A stretch of DNA of 64,000 bases from Sequoia sempervirens (GCA_007258455.2 VDFB02270651.1:702981360-703045359); one strand, 5' to 3'; counted from the first letter of the stretch, positions 11,005 to 24,395 are shown. Numbers and translations are program-made. The notes: a model not told the origin generated them from the sequence alone.

Positions 11005-12288
11005 TGATGAGTCCAAGTAATGGCTCAATTTTGATAGGTTTTATCATATATTTTTTGTTACTATGGACTATAACACCCAGTTATTAACAGTCTCTATGTC
11101 ATTTCCCTAAATTTATGAACCTTGGGCATGAACTTATCCTTTTGAATTTTGATAATATTAACCTAATTTGTGATATATTTGTATTAATTTTACATGTGAT
11201 TGAATGAATTATATTCTACAGTGATTATGGATACATAATTGTTTTGTGCATGCTAATGTTATTATGCAGGTTCACATTAAAGATGTAGATATAAATGAAG
11301 CTTGCGAGGTGGAAGAGGTTCATGCTAGTTGGTCGGTTGCTAAAGAAGTCAAAAAGATGATCATTAAAGAGGTCAATGGAGGAAAATTCCAATGGAGGGA
11401 AACTTCCAGCTCGTGTGGAAGTTGTAATTTACCTTTAAATGATCATGTCTGTTAGTTGAGAAAATCTTGGAAGTGTTGTTGTGCTGGATCCTTGTTGAGG
11501 CAAGTCTACTTTGACTAAATCTGGCACATGCATAACTTTCTCCCTCTTTTTGATGCTTTCAATAAATGGCATCCTCCTACTCTATTAGAGTTGACTGCCT
11601 AGTTAGTTAGGAATTAGTTAGAAGTTTTTCTCCTATAAATAATGGTCAAATGCCCCTTTTCACAACGTTGGATGTTTTGAGATTATACTTGTATTTTTAG
11701 TTTCAAGTAATACATTCTTATTATTGATATGATGTAATCATGTTTTCAATAAATAAAATGATACTTTGATTTGTTGCATCTAAGATAGCTTAGGGAAGAC
11801 TCATTCAAGGGGGCCCACTTGGCGAGAATTCCATCCATTTAGTTTAATAGTTACTTTTTTGTTCAACAATTTGTTTTGGTCTCAATAGTTGTCTGTTCTT
11901 GCAACCATTGGAACATTGTTTTGTGACTGTTCCTATAGCCAAGGCAGACATAGTAACTTCCTATTTGTTTGCTGAGATTTCTGTTTCTGCCATCCATTTT
12001 TAGTTTAGTTGTTGATGTTTAGTTTATTTGATAATTCATGCTTAGTGATTATGCTAGTTCCCTTCCAACATTTTATTTTCAGTACTGTTTCCTTTCTAGT
12101 TGTAGGATAAGAATGAGTATAGTTGATTCCTAGTGTACATACAATGCTAACCCATTTAAAGTTCATCTCCCTAGGTTGACAATGAAATGAACCTTCATGA
12201 TGAGTAAGATAACTACTTAGTGCAGATATATAATCTCTAAGTTATAGCTTTAGGGGCTTAGTTATTGAACCATTAGAGGAGGCCAATA
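11005..12288 (+). repeat. E1 3' LTR
   Basis: 1284 bp, a direct repeat of 932-2220. It begins TGATGAGTCC and ends CCAATA (CCAACA in the 5' copy). TATAAAT is conserved at 11634-11640. It is followed by the target duplication GTTAG (12289-12293). Confidence 0.9.
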
Positions 12289-12331
12289 GTTAGCTCCAAA
12301 AACATGCACAATGCTTGAGAAATTTAGCATG
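12289..12331 (-). repeat. Outer element R: 3' LTR, segment 2 of 3
   Basis: A 43-bp island of R LTR left between E1 and E2. It matches 31411-31450 of the intact copy (CTCCAAAAACATGCACAATGC against CTCAAAAAACATTCATGATGC). It ends GCATG, the target duplication of E2. Confidence 0.75.
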
Positions 12332-13305
12332 TGTTGCATCCACCAAATGCTAAGAGGGGGGGGGGTGGGGGCGAATCATTATTCTTCTAACACAATTAAT
12401 TACTAAACATCCAATTATCAATCCACATCTAGCTACAAGAGTAAACCAAAACATAAAAGGAATCATAACACATTGGCACCAATATTTTTATGTGGAAAAC
12501 CCAAAAAGGGAAAAACTATGGTGAGGATTAGCTCACAATATATTATAACCGGTTACAAGATATTACAGGGCTCATTGCTAGGACACACTATCCTTGAAAG
12601 ACTCACTACCTGAAGTAAATATAAAATGGCTTGTTGCCAAGATACAAAAAGTATGGCTCGCTGCCAAATGATGAATTAAGTAAGTACACCTTCAAAGTGT
12701 AGAGATTAGTTCTGGTTAAGCTTTGGAATACCGAAAATTCTATTCCAATCGTGGGCATCAAACTATCATAACCTTTTCACTACTTGTCATATCACTATAT
12801 ATCATACCATTCCTTCATCTATATTCATATATATTTTTTCTTCATCATACACACACACACATATATATGGCTTCATCTTTATACTTCAATTAGGTCAGCC
12901 TAATTGAATGGAAAATTAAAAAAGATTTATTGGATTAAATCAAAAGTCCTTTTGGTGCACAAGAAAAATCATAACAAACATTGATTAGGTTGGCCCAAAT
13001 CTAATAAGGAACACTTTAAACAATTATAAGATAAACAATTGATAACCCTATCAGCCAAAAGAATTCCAAACTTCTGTCACTTAGATAACTTAGTAGGATC
13101 AACCAAAATTGTTGAAAGATCATTTATAGTTGTAACTAACACTCATGAGCAACATAACAAAAACTCATAAAATTTCCTTTATTGAGATGATTTCCAGATC
13201 AAAATATTGGATCACAATAGACACACAGTTTACTTAGCCAGTTACCAGTCAGCGTTGGCATCAATGACAACAAACCTGGAGGTCACCTTCTTCATTCTTT
13301 GAACA
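12332..13305 (-). repeat. E2 3' LTR
   Basis: 974 bp, paired with 24410-25379. Shared landmarks include CTAAGAGGGG near the left end, the ATGTGGAAAACCCAAAAAGG patch, a CA/TA microsatellite near 12848-12866 and AACCTGGAGGTCACC near the right end. The G-run at 12355-12372 is an expansion relative to the other copy. Confidence 0.88.
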
Positions 13306-13307
13306 AT

Positions 13308-13320
13308 CTCCCCCTTTTTC
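13308..13320 (-). other. E2 polypurine tract
   Basis: Read on the minus strand, GAAAAAGGGGGAG lies 2 nt before the LTR start (minus-strand TGTTCAAAG). It fixes the element orientation as minus. Confidence 0.8.
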
Positions 13321-13541
13321 ATTGATGGAAACATGTGCCAAAAATGATGCTTTCTTCAAAAAAAAAAATTGTGCAACACTAATGTGCTCAACTCCCCATA
13401 TCATATGTACATGAACACCAAACACAAAAAAAATTAACATAACATTCTTTATATAGACTCTTCTCTTCTTCTCCCCATTTTCCATCAAGGAAAAAGGACT
13501 GGGAAAAGATAAAAAACTTCAAATCAGGGACTGGGGGCACC

Positions 13542-16500
13542 CTATAAATCCTTGAGAATTTCTTCCCAAACCGACTTTCCATCATCCCAGACTCCTTTTA
13601 CCCTGGAAAGAGTTTTGTGCAAAGATTCTAATTTTTCCATGAATTCTTCTCCTTCTTTCAGAGTGGATGAAACAACATTCATCTTCTCAAGTTTTTCTAC
13701 TTCCATTAATGCATTTGATATAGAGACATGTTTGGACATAACCAGGTCTCCAAATTGGGCATACTGTCTCATAGCATCTTCTTTCTACCTCTATAGGATG
13801 AAATTTTTTCTCTAAAGATCTACAATAGAAACCCATCCAATATAGTATCTATCATCTGCAACCTTATAATCTATTAGGTCTAAAAAATGTAGGTTTTGAA
13901 CCTTAAGAGGGTGCCAATATCTTAGTACGTTTTTGGCTAATAAATGGGGAAAATATGGTTGATGACCCCTTGCTCTTTAGGCTCTGCTAAACCTAGGCAG
14001 GTGTACCTGAATGATAAGTAGATTTGAGGGTTTGAATATTATCTCTAATTTGGGAAATCTACTCACAATGGCATGTGGGTGTAGAGTAGATGCAAGTAAA
14101 ATGACTAGTTCCTATTGTAGGTGTTTCAAGAATTGAGTGTATAAATAAATTTTGTATAAAATGTTCTAAATTTGACTAGTGCCTAATCCTATTGGGTGAA
14201 TGGATTCGAAAGATGGATGATGATGATGGAGATAGATATGTAAGATAGGTATATCTAATTCTTAGCTTAACTCTAACTTGTTGGGCACTTTGGATGTTTG
14301 CACCTTGTACAAACACACAGGTTTGTCAGTTACTGTACTCTTCTTTATTAATCCCAATGTTATCCTCCCAAATTATTGTGATATAATGAAAGGATTTTTA
14401 ATTCTTAACTTGAGGTAAACTAGTCAGAATAAATAGTCTAAAATGATTTTAATCCCTGGTAGGAACCAATTAAAATGAATTATCTAAAAGGAGTTTAATT
14501 CACCCTAGCTAGAACACAATCAAGAAAACCACACAACAACAACAAATGTGTCCTAAAAAATTGTATATATTTGAATAACTTAGGAAAACCACTTTGGAGA
14601 CAACACAACATGTAATAATGAATATCAACGCAATAGTTGAACACTGGAAATAGATCACTGATTATGAACAGTCTTCTCTATTATATTGCTTCAAATGATA
14701 TGCATTAATAGTAGAAGTTTCTAAGATATGGAAATAGATGAGTGGAATGTGCTATGCTAATGTAAGATATCTACAACTTCTGATAATGATGATAATGATA
14801 TATCAAAATTGGGCCTTGGTTTCCCTTTTCATACGGGAAGCAACAAGCTACAAACCCATTACAAAAGGTATGTTGTTTGATAAATAAAACTTGATTAACA
14901 CGAACATAAAAAACTTAGTAATTTTTCAGTGGATGCACCATGATCCATTAGTCTCTAGTAAGCACTGGTGATCATATAAGACCTATTCAAGGCTCATTAT
15001 CCATGATAATTCACCCACGAATACAAAACTTTGATACCCTGTCACTCCTTACTTGACTTGTGTGATGAACAAATTAATTTTTGACACATGCTCGATATAT
15101 CTTGTTTTTCCATAATTTTCTGCATTGTTTATGATATCTTTCATTGCATATTCAAGTTCAAAGATTAGTCCTAGTTGCACATGTGTTTTTTCAAGCACCT
15201 CATCTTCGTCAATAATATCATCAAGAGCAATTGGCAGATACTGAGCTATCTCATCCATCCAACATCTTGGTCTTTTAAGTCTGTTTCCTCAAAGAAATTC
15301 GGTAGATCCATACTTAGTGACTGACTGAAGTGATTCAATTCTTTTTTCAATATGTTATGGAAGTTGTCATGTGTGTTCATAAGCTTTTGATATTCTTGAA
15401 GTATTCTTTTGTTATCACCTTTCTTTGCCTTTATTTATAATTCCACCTCCTTCATTCAATCACATAACCTATTATGTTCTTGTAAAGCTCCATATGTTTT
15501 GTCATGGATAACCCAGACTTTGTTAGCAAGTTTAATCATATCATCAAACCTCTTACACACCAGTCCTGATGCCATTTCAAATATAGTAGTTTTTATTTTT
15601 TCTTTAATTCCTCCTACCCTTTCTAAATCATTTCATATTTGCACTTCCAATAGGTAGTCTCAGACATTGCTTCAAGCACCTTTCTTTCACATTCAATCAA
15701 TGGTGAGTAAGGTCCTGATCACATATTTCTTCAACCTCTCATTTTCATCAATCAACCCCTTATAACCTTTGACTTGCTTTTAAATTTGAGCCTTGGTGAA
15801 CTTGGCCACATTCACATTTAGATCAATAGTCTCAATAGGGTCTATATCCCCTATTATTTATACTAGGAGGTGACTAAAGATCTAATCATGATCATTGACA
15901 AGGGAAGGCCTTTTTCCTAGTGGGTAAAGGCCCCAAATCTACAAAATAGTGTTATCAGGGTTATAGCCTAATCTAGTGCATATCTTATCACTGGCCTCAT
16001 CTATCAATTGCAAGGCCTTATTTTATCTTTTTAGGAAACTATCAAATACTATGGTTGAGTTGATGTCTCACCCTAGAAAAAGCATGACCCCAACTTCTTG
16101 TAGTAATTATCTTCCTCTTTTAGGAGTGATGTTATCCATTTCTTTATCAACCTTAGACTAAAGTTCTTTTAAGGAATCCGCTTCTTACTTAGGGTTGATT
16201 TGTTTTAGCTTTTACCTTATCATTTTTCCTTTGTACTCATAAATGAAGGCTTTAAACTTAGAGTTTTGAAAAAATACGTCATCTAAAATGAACTCCTAGC
16301 TAGCACAATGTCTCACATCATCAGATAATTCATTAGAAGCTTCAAATGTGATCACATTCCTCTCTAGTAGCACTTCGTATTGGGGAATAGTGGGAATGGT
16401 GATATGTGTAACCTCATTCCCTTCCTCAATGTAATCCTTGATAATAATAGGAGTATCAACTGAGAAGCTCACCTCTGGAGTAGGTTGTGGTGATAAATGA

Positions 16501-18110
16501 CTTAAAGGTACTACATTCTCAGCATGTATCCTAAAACCAGTATCTCTTCTTCTTTCAAAAGCTATGAGAGGCACATCCTTAGTCAATTCTTCTTCATGTA
16601 GGATCAATTGCTCAACCCTCTCCATAGGATCTTGTATTTCACGAAAAGCTTATGCTTATAATGGATTATTACTTCTCCTCCAAGCCTCAACCATAACTAT
16701 TTTGTTGTATGCAACCTTCCTCATCATCACTTGAGTTTCATCACAATTTCTAATGAAATCATCCATGAAGAACTCATATTCATATATTTTTAGTTTCTAT
16801 GATATTTTGGCATCATGAATAAAGTGCTCAGGGTCAAACTTCTCCCTCTTGTTTCCCAATGGTATGCCATAAAAATCTATTTTACAGCTAATTGATTCAT
16901 GCCCTTGATCAACAATAATGGTAAATTCACTGAAACATAAAGTATAAGGCATGAGAGATTTCCTTCCATAGCTCTTGAGGTGCATGAAGTCTGAAAGGCC
17001 AATTTCCTTACAATCTTCAGGTATGCAACCTTTTCTGGCACAGTCTTGGGCAATAAAAATGGAGCTACCTCAAATCCATATACTCTTATCACAGTACAGT
17101 CTTTAAATGCATACTAGACCTCCCAATTATGGTTTATCTATCCCTCATGGTTTTTCTCTTTTGGCTTGAGGAATCTCTATATCTCCCACATCTACTATCC
17201 CATATGGACGTCCACATCTGAACTGGTCTATAATTTTCATCTCTATCCAAATATTTGATTCTCAACTCCTCTCCCCACATTCCCATTGCCTGTCCTTCAT
17301 ATAATATCATATGCATGAGTAGAGAATAATGCTTGAAGTTGATGGCATCATTATTATTCTTAATAGCAACAACTAAGGTATTAATGACCTCAAATAAGTA
17401 TTCTACATAGTCATAAGTCCTAGCATCTTGGCTTTGGATATTTGTAGCTAAAACCATGGGATCTATAACCATCGCAACACGAGCATCAATTCCTAGGACT
17501 TGGCTAGCAAAATAGTAGGTGTACTAGTAGTATTCTTCAAATGAATCCACATGAAATGGGGGTTTCTCATCACTGGAAAATCTTCTAAGTTGGTTTCCTG
17601 GGCCTTTGGGTCTATGTAGAGGTAATTTCCACCTCTTCTATCTTGTATCCATGGTTTGATATTCTTCCAATAGATCTCTTATCCTCAAATTTGTCTTCAT
17701 GGATGCATCTAATTGAAAAACCATGCAGATATAATCTCGTGTTATGATGATAAATTATGAACCATCATGGGAATAGATTGCCCTCATCTTAGGGTTGTAG
17801 TTTTTAGCTAATTCTTTAATTAGTTCCACGTTAACAAACACATTAGGCATGAAAATCTTTGCCAAATTCATGCTCCATGGATTTGAGACAGGTCTGTGTC
17901 TATACTTCTTTTTGTAATGATATATAAATGGATCATAACCTCTTTGCGGAGTCCACACATCTTCGCGATTTTTATGTTTATCTTCTAATTTTTCACATGA
18001 AGGATTCAATTGAGTAGTTCTCCTAGATTATGGTCCAGACCCGAGACATTGATCTATTAAGTCTTGGTTTAATGGCCTAGCCTTTGTTTTTTGCCTCTTT
18101 GCATTTTTTT
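13542..18110 (-). pseudogene. E2 protein region X2, unidentified
   Basis: Unrecognised protein reading on the minus strand. The clearest part runs in one frame from about 18110 to 17134. It contains WTPQRGYDPFIYHYKKKYRHRP, then IFMPNVFVNVELIKELAKNY, a segment with HVDSFEEYY, and a helical block (17472-17134) with FKHYSLLMHMILYEGQ and YRPVQMWTSIWDSRCGR. After frameshifts near 17130 it continues at 17092-16797 and 16625-16296 (acidic, Thr/Ile/Pro-rich). It is traceable weakly to 15049. A charged coiled-coil-like piece lies at 13772-13542, just inside the PPT. The region 13773-15048 between them shows little. No catalytic motif, membrane span or zinc site was identified. Length would exceed 900 residues if all parts belong together, which is an inference. 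Confidence 0.6.
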
Positions 18111-18389
18111 TTCTAAGGTTCTATCCATTTCAAGGCCCTACTTGCATAGAACTTCAAGCAAATTTTTTACAGAATATGTTCAGCTGAGCCAAGGACACTT
18201 ACTTGAACTAATGTTGTGGTTTTTGGGCTCCTTGCTATCATCCAACTCTGCCTCCTCGATATTCAACCACAATTTGTAGTGATTTTAATTTCTTAGGAGT
18301 TAGATATATCGAGATTTGACTTGCTTGAACCAGTTCTGGTTCATAATGACACTCACGCCACCTCTCTAATCACTTGCAATATTAATGGA

Positions 18390-19260
18390 AGTTATCTCTT
18401 TGATGACTTTCTTAGTCATGTCAATCAGGTGAGAAATCATTTCATCATGTCAAAGAGACCCTGATTACATTTTCAAAGATGTCCTTTTCTTTCTTCGATA
18501 TGTCTTTGATATCTTTTCAAAATGTCAAAGGGACATTTGAGTTTTTCTCTTTGATCCCACAAAGTCTCTTCAATGGCTACACTTCAAGTTCTTCCTTCCT
18601 TGTACTTTTGATATCTGAATACCAATGAGACTGGTGAAAATTTCCTTCTAATAAGCTTATGTCTCCTCGACATACCCGCGTTCCTCCTTTAACATTGTTT
18701 CTTTGAATAACCTCTTTTTTCCTTTAAAATGTTGAAGAGACCTGTGGTTACCTCCCTTCGATGTCCCATAGTTTCATTGATAATATATTCTTGGAGTTGT
18801 GTTTTTGTTTAGAAATTTGAAGAGAATTTTATCAATATCTATTCGATGCCCTTGTGTCTCTTCGACATTTTTTTCTCGCTTGTTCTCATGGTGTCAAAGA
18901 GACTTCTTCACTGCTTAGTTTAACACACTGATGTCTCCTTAAGATTGTTGTTGTTCTCATTCGACTGTGTTCTGCCAGTATTTTACCATTTATTTTATAA
19001 TAGTGTCTCAATGTTTGAGAGATGTTTTTCTATTTCTTGAATGCAAAATTATCATGTATCCTTTAGAGTATTGACATTATTGTATCTTTTTGGAGAGAAA
19101 AATTAACTTTTCACTCTGAAGCATCCAAGTTTCTTTGACATACTACTCTCTGGATTGTCAGGGAGACTCTGAGTATGTCACCTTGAAGCATCAGGGTCTC
19201 ATCGACATTTTCATCGGCCTTTTATTGATCTTGTCGAGGAGGCTATGGTGAAGCTTTCTT
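18390..19260. repeat. Dispersed array of a GTCTCTTCGACA-like motif
   Basis: This spacer between X1 and X2 has no open frame, but a 12-nt motif recurs in both orientations about a dozen times. Examples are TGTCAAAGAGAC (18449), TGTCAAAGGGAC (18523), GTCTCCTCGACA (18661), TTGAAGAGAC (18731), GTCTCTTCGACA (18856) and TGTCAAAGAGAC (18893). Further degenerate copies lie at 19190-19240. Spacing is irregular, so it is not a simple tandem repeat. Confidence 0.6.
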
Positions 19261-19417
19261 TGATATGGCATTGTCTTGGTGATATACCTTGTGCTTCTGA
19301 AAGTACATTAAGAAAAGGATTTATTTCAAAGTGATAATTAGAGGCTTTATTTTATGAGCTATGTACAAAAATTTATGTTTAATGTCAAATACAAAAAAAA
19401 TTCAAGGGTAGTGGGGC

Positions 19418-22400
19418 TTATGATGGACATGGAATGATAAATAAAAATCGAGGTATGTAAAAAACCAAGGTGGACTTTTTAGCTCCAACATAATCTTTGG
19501 AGGCATCTGCAAGTTGAGACTCAATCAAGTCCATTAAGTTCTTGATACCTCGTGTGGCTTTAGGCCACTTCATGCAATAGAAAAATAGAATTTGGGCTTC
19601 CTCATCACATTCTCTTACTTCTTTCAAATTTTGCAAAGCCCTATCACGTGCAATTGTACACTTGTCTTGCAGAAACAATAGTATTTTCTCTAGAAGACTT
19701 AACTCCACTACTTTTGCAGTTTGTATCTTGAGGTTAGATTTGCACTCTTTGATTGAATCAACTATAAGCTTTAAATTTTAAATTGGAGCTAGAGAGTTAT
19801 TTGTTGTAACACTGGTGGCTATCTCCTATAAGGATTTAATAGCTTCATCAATCAATTCATTTTCCTTTTGATATGACTCACCAACTTCCTGTGTGGAAGA
19901 GTTGAGAAAAGTGCCACTTAGTTTTATTCTATCACCTAGTGTAATCTTGATCAAGTCCACATAACTTGGATGTGACGACAAATTAACTAGCTGGGGTGGA
20001 AGGACAAGTTGAAGTACAATTTTCCTTGAAAGAAGACCTTTAAGGGTACTTCCAGATGATCCTTTGGATGACTTTGACAACTCAAAACCTATGGGAATTT
20101 CTCCTTTGCTCTTCTCAGCCAAAATGACTTTCTTTTCTTCCTCTTTCTTCTTTTCTTCTTCCTTTTCTTCTTTTTCTTTTTATTTTTCTTTTTATTTTTC
20201 TTCTTCTTCTCTAGATGAATTTCTAGAGGATTTGTCCCTATTTTATTTCTCCCTTCTATCCTCATCATCCTTGTCATTATTCTTCTTTTTTTCCTTACCC
20301 CCTTCACTTTCATCTTTGTTTTTCTCATCCTTTTTTTTAGTAGATTCTTGATGTTCTTCTTGCTTATCATGGGAATGATCTTTATGTTGATCATCAAACC
20401 TTTTGCTGGTTGTCTCTTCTGTATTAGTTTGAGGGGAAAGGGTCTCAAAAACACCAAGTGTATCATCAACATTTTTCAAAATTGGATTATCCATCACATC
20501 TACAATAGTAACATGTTCCTATGCTTGAGCTGTGTGGGATGAAGAACTGGTTCTTTCCCCATAACTCCTTGCTAATTGTTTGATTGCATCCCGAGTTTCT
20601 TTCCTTAACTTTTCCATACAGTCCTCTTCCTTAGTCATTAGCATATTAACCCTCTTCTTGACTCTAAACAATGTAGAACATTCTTTTACTAGATTGGCAG
20701 CTTCTATTTCCAAAAAAGTGGAACTCATGGATTTTAAGGCTTCATTTCTCATCTTGTCTTCAACATTTATAGCCTCTTTCCTTCTAAGTACTAATTCTTT
20801 CCATACATTTTTAGTGACTTTGGACTGTATGGTCTCCATACTTACATTACAAATAACTAGATAATGAATAAATGCATTTATGATGTTGCTTCCTTTGTCA
20901 TTAACTTCATCAAAAAACTTAGTAGTTGGCATAAGGTCACTGCCAATCATATTATTTACTAAGGCTCCTAGTTTTAAAGATGGTTTATCACTTATTGAAG
21001 AAGATTCAAGTATGTTCTCCAGAGGATCAGATGAGCCTTCTTCATTCTTCTTCTTATGCACATGAATCTTTTAAGTATCCTCTTCTTCTTTTGTCTCCTC
21101 ATTTGTAGAGATATCAACTCTAGTTTTAGTTTCATATTTGGATATAATATCATTTTTAATTCTTTATAGTTGATGCTCTTCTTCTATGCTAAGATCAATT
21201 TCTTCCTGAATAGCATCACTCAGATTTCTTTTCCTATTAGCCTTTTGTTTCACTCTTCTTCTTGAAGTAGTAGATGGTGCAGCAGGAGGTATGTCCTTTT
21301 TCTTAGATTCCATGATACTGGGACCAATAGGGGAAAAAATATCAACAGATGCAGGGAAAATTTGTTCTTTCTTCTTCCCTTTCTCAATATTATCAACACT
21401 AGAGGTGGTAGTACTAGAGATAGGTGTTGGTGCCACACCGGAAGATAGTCTTCTTGATTTCTTGGGTCTAGAGGGTTGTTTAGTAGATTTGGATTTTCCT
21501 TCATCAAGGGCCTCCTTTAACTATTCTATATCATCCTTAGAAAAAAAATTCCTTAGAAGAAAGCTTCAAGCTTCTTTCTTCTTTTGGATACAGTAGCCTC
21601 TAAATGTACTTTAGTAGATTTCCCCTCATAAATTCAATGCCCAGGTAGAGAGGGATCCTTAGTACTGCTCAATAGAATTTCAATGTGCCTCTCTACCATT
21701 TGTTCATCAATCTCATATCCCAGTGGTTCAATCCATCAAGTTCTGGGTTCTACAGCCTGAATGATACATTCATCTCTAGATACAAGAAAGGTTATCTCAT
21801 TTTCATACTTCTTCACTAGAGTCCTTGGAATCTGGTCTCTTTCATGCATCTCATTCTAAAATATTGCAAAGAAAGTAGTTAGGGAATTTTTATGTGCCCT
21901 AAAATCTCCTAGACTATGCAAATGATCAAAAATATAATGAGTAACTGACATGTTTCCATCCCATATTATGCCTTTTCTTCCCAATAAATCCCTCAAGAAA
22001 TAAAATAATGTAAACAAACAACTAAAGTGCCAAATTTAAAAGGATGCTTCTTTGCCTTAGTCATACTTAGGTTCTCCATAAGTTGCAACCTAAGAAACTC
22101 ACAAAGATCAAAATATTTTCCATTCACCACAATTTCATATGCACTATTAATTACTGTAGTAGATACAAAATTTACTCAGTTGGTGAAATAGATTTTCTGC
22201 CCAATCATGATGGCAGCATACTTGATGGCAGGGTTTGTAATAGACTTTATAGTTAGAGTGCTTCCATCAAATGTAGCACTAGTCAGCCTTGTGACTACAT
22301 CATTTTTCACTACCTTTAGAACTGGAATCGATCCAATATTGTAAAGACGAATTATGGCTCGAATTGCTTCCTTGTTGAAAACCCCTAGTTCATTTTCCAA

Positions 22401-22749
22401 CACAAATTTTCTATGAACCCTAGTGAGGGCCATTCTAACAAACTTCACCTCACTCTCACTAGAAAATTTTGGAAACCAATTCCAAACATTCAAATTCATC
22501 TAAACTATATTCTGGCTTAAGCGATAGATCATCTCTGGTTAACTCATTATCCCATAAATCCTTAAGCTCTTGGTGATTGAATTATTGTAGCTTCACATGA
22601 ATATATATTCTTGTATCTTCAGTGGGTAGCACATGGCTTGGAATGTGCGAGAACACACCAATGGGATCATTTTCATACACTTTCCATAAATATCTTCTAA
22701 ATATGGGTTGGGGTCTCTTAGAGATTTCCACAACATTAGGAGTTGTCAT
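19418..22749 (-). pseudogene. E2 protein region X1, unidentified
   Basis: Unrecognised protein on the minus strand, about 1,100 codons. ATG at 22749 opens an N-terminal segment (ISKRPQPIFRRYLWKVYEND). A frameshift leads to the stretch 22499-22176 (VHRKFVLENELGVFNKEAI). From about 21436 to 19418 a single frame is interrupted only by scattered TAA and TAG stops. That part holds a basic patch (SRRRVKQKANRKRN), an alpha-helical block (21061-20560), a very Lys/Glu-rich segment (20497-20130; the plus strand is a pyrimidine run) and a helical C-terminus ending near 19418. There is no enzyme signature. The 2-kb shared frame with stops only argues that it was once a real protein rather than chance ORFs. 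It precedes X2 and follows the gag-like segment. Confidence 0.62.
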
Positions 22750-23199
22750 TCTCCTCAAACAACTTGAATATGCTTAATAGAAAGTTCCTTCAACTTAGAA
22801 TCCACAAAATTTAGATAATAGAGAATACATTTTTTGCTTGTCAAGAACTAGGGTTTTGATGTACGATGCTCTTAATTGCCTTCAACTCACTTTAGCTTTC
22901 ACTACTTCTTCCCAATTTTGCAAATGTACTTTGCCTTAACTTATTTTATTGCTTTATTACTTATGAATTTTTCCCTAATTCACATTTATTGCCTTTCAAC
23001 TTTTAAAGCTGATAAACACTTTATGAAATATACTGTAAACCAATAAAGGCTCTACAATTCTCTAGATCTGCCTATTTTCTGCTGAATATTTCTCCAATTC
23101 CTTCAGAATGATGACCCACATCACATATCCTTATGTCATTTTTTGACACCACAAATATTAGGGCCTTTTTAGATTTCTCTATATTGCTCCCCCCGAAAC

Positions 23200-24341
23200 C
23201 AATACTGGGTTTAGTTTTTGGAAGAGGCATCTACATCAAATGTAGATACAAATGTATTTGACTCATCATTTTTCTCAGGTTCTTCCTTTTTCCTCCAAAT
23301 CTTTTCCATTTCTTTTCTAACCTTGGTAGGATCCACTTTGTTCACACACTTGTTCTTCTATTTTGGATTATGTTTCTTCCCAATTTTTCTCCTACAAAAT
23401 TTGAGATATGTCTTGATTTGTTGCAAGTGTAGCACACAACATATCTTTGATCAAAATGATTTGCATTCATCCTTGATCTTCATTGATTAGCCTTATGTCC
23501 AAAGATATTGCATGTGTAATAATAGCCTTGAAAAGACTGAATCCTTCTACTAACATTAAATCTATTCAACATTATCTGGCTTCTATATTTGATAGCTCTA
23601 TGTCCAAACTTATTGCAAGCAAAAAAAATTCCAACAAAGAATCCAAAATTTTGACTCATTATATTCTAGTTCATTCTACTTCTACATTTTGTTGCTCTAT
23701 GATTGAATTTATTGCATGAGAAAAAAAACCATTAAAAGATGAGTACCTTTGAGCATTAGGTTGTCGAATAGGAATCCTTCAGGTATTGCTCCTTTGGTTC
23801 CTGATTTGATGAATATTGCCTTGAAACTTCCTTTGATTTTCCTCTTTGTTGGAAATCATTTTTTCCTTTGAGCTTTGTCCTTCTTCAAGTCCTAGACCAC
23901 TTTTATCCTTAGGAGGTTTCTGAAATGCGATCAACTCATCAAGCTTTGTAGAGCTTGTTTTGAATTTTCTTCATGAGCTTTTACTTTTTCTAGATCAGAT
24001 CTTAAGGTTACTACTTAATGTTCAAGCTTTGTACATTCATCAATTTTATTCTAAATCTCATATTTCTAACATTCCTCAATTCATTTCTTTTCTTCTACTT
24101 GCACCTTCAGTCTAACAATGTCTTCATTAGCCTTTTTCAACTAATCACTGACTTCTCTATGCCTTTCCTTGAACTTCTTGATCTACTCTCTTAACTTTCT
24201 GATGCATTCATTTTCTTCCTTTAAGTTTCCTTTCAGAGTTTCCTTCTTATCTTTACTTTTTTCCAATTCTTCAAGGGAAGCATTGATTTCCTCATATGTA
24301 AAGTCTTCTTCCAGAGGAACAAGACAACTTTTGTTAGCCAT
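23200..24341 (-). pseudogene. E2 gag-tail-like fragment: coiled coil plus four CCHC-like knuckles
   Basis: Starting at ATG 24341, about 55 nt after the PBS, the minus strand encodes a charged coiled-coil (LEELEKSKDKKETLKGNLKE), then ELIAFQKPPKDKSGLG. Four zinc-knuckle-like modules follow: CNKFNHRATKC (about 23716-23684), CNKFGHRAIKY (about 23620-23583), CNIFGHKANQ (about 23518-23487) and CYTCNKSRHISN (about 23437-23398). Each has lost at least one Cys ligand. This coiled coil, then KSGLG, then knuckle order is what I know from Gag C-termini of plant Copia elements. The capsid core normally found upstream is absent here. Stops and one frame change are present. Confidence 0.65.
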
Positions 24342-24395
24342 GTATTCAAATTTTGGGACCTTCCTCAAGTTGTAAGACTTCTTTACAGGAACCAA

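Larger units (their letters stand above)
932..12288 (+). mobile_element. E1: Athila-like Ty3/gypsy LTR retrotransposon, decayed but structurally complete
   Basis: An 11.36-kb element with two LTRs (932-2220 and 11005-12288), 5-bp target-site duplications GTTAG (927-931 and 12289-12293), a tRNA-Asp-type PBS at 2225 and a PPT at 10991-11004. Coding order is gag, protease, RT, RNase H, integrase, then an extra ORF region in the env position, all on the plus strand. Integrase after RNase H is the Ty3/gypsy order. The tRNA-Asp primer, the DLG-type protease motif and the extra 3' ORF match the Athila/Calypso lineage. A short LTR segment compared by eye was about 90% identical, so the insertion is old. 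Every coding region has stops and frameshifts, so it cannot be autonomous now. It lies inside the left LTR of element R. Confidence 0.9.

Noticed and set aside
12848..12866. CA/TA repeat as an independent satellite
   Set aside because: It is part of the E2 LTR; the partner lies at about 24922-24934.
20064..20351. Phe/Ser-rich plus-strand frame resembling a membrane protein
   Set aside because: It is the reverse of the Lys/Glu-rich segment of X1, whose minus frame is continuous for 2 kb.
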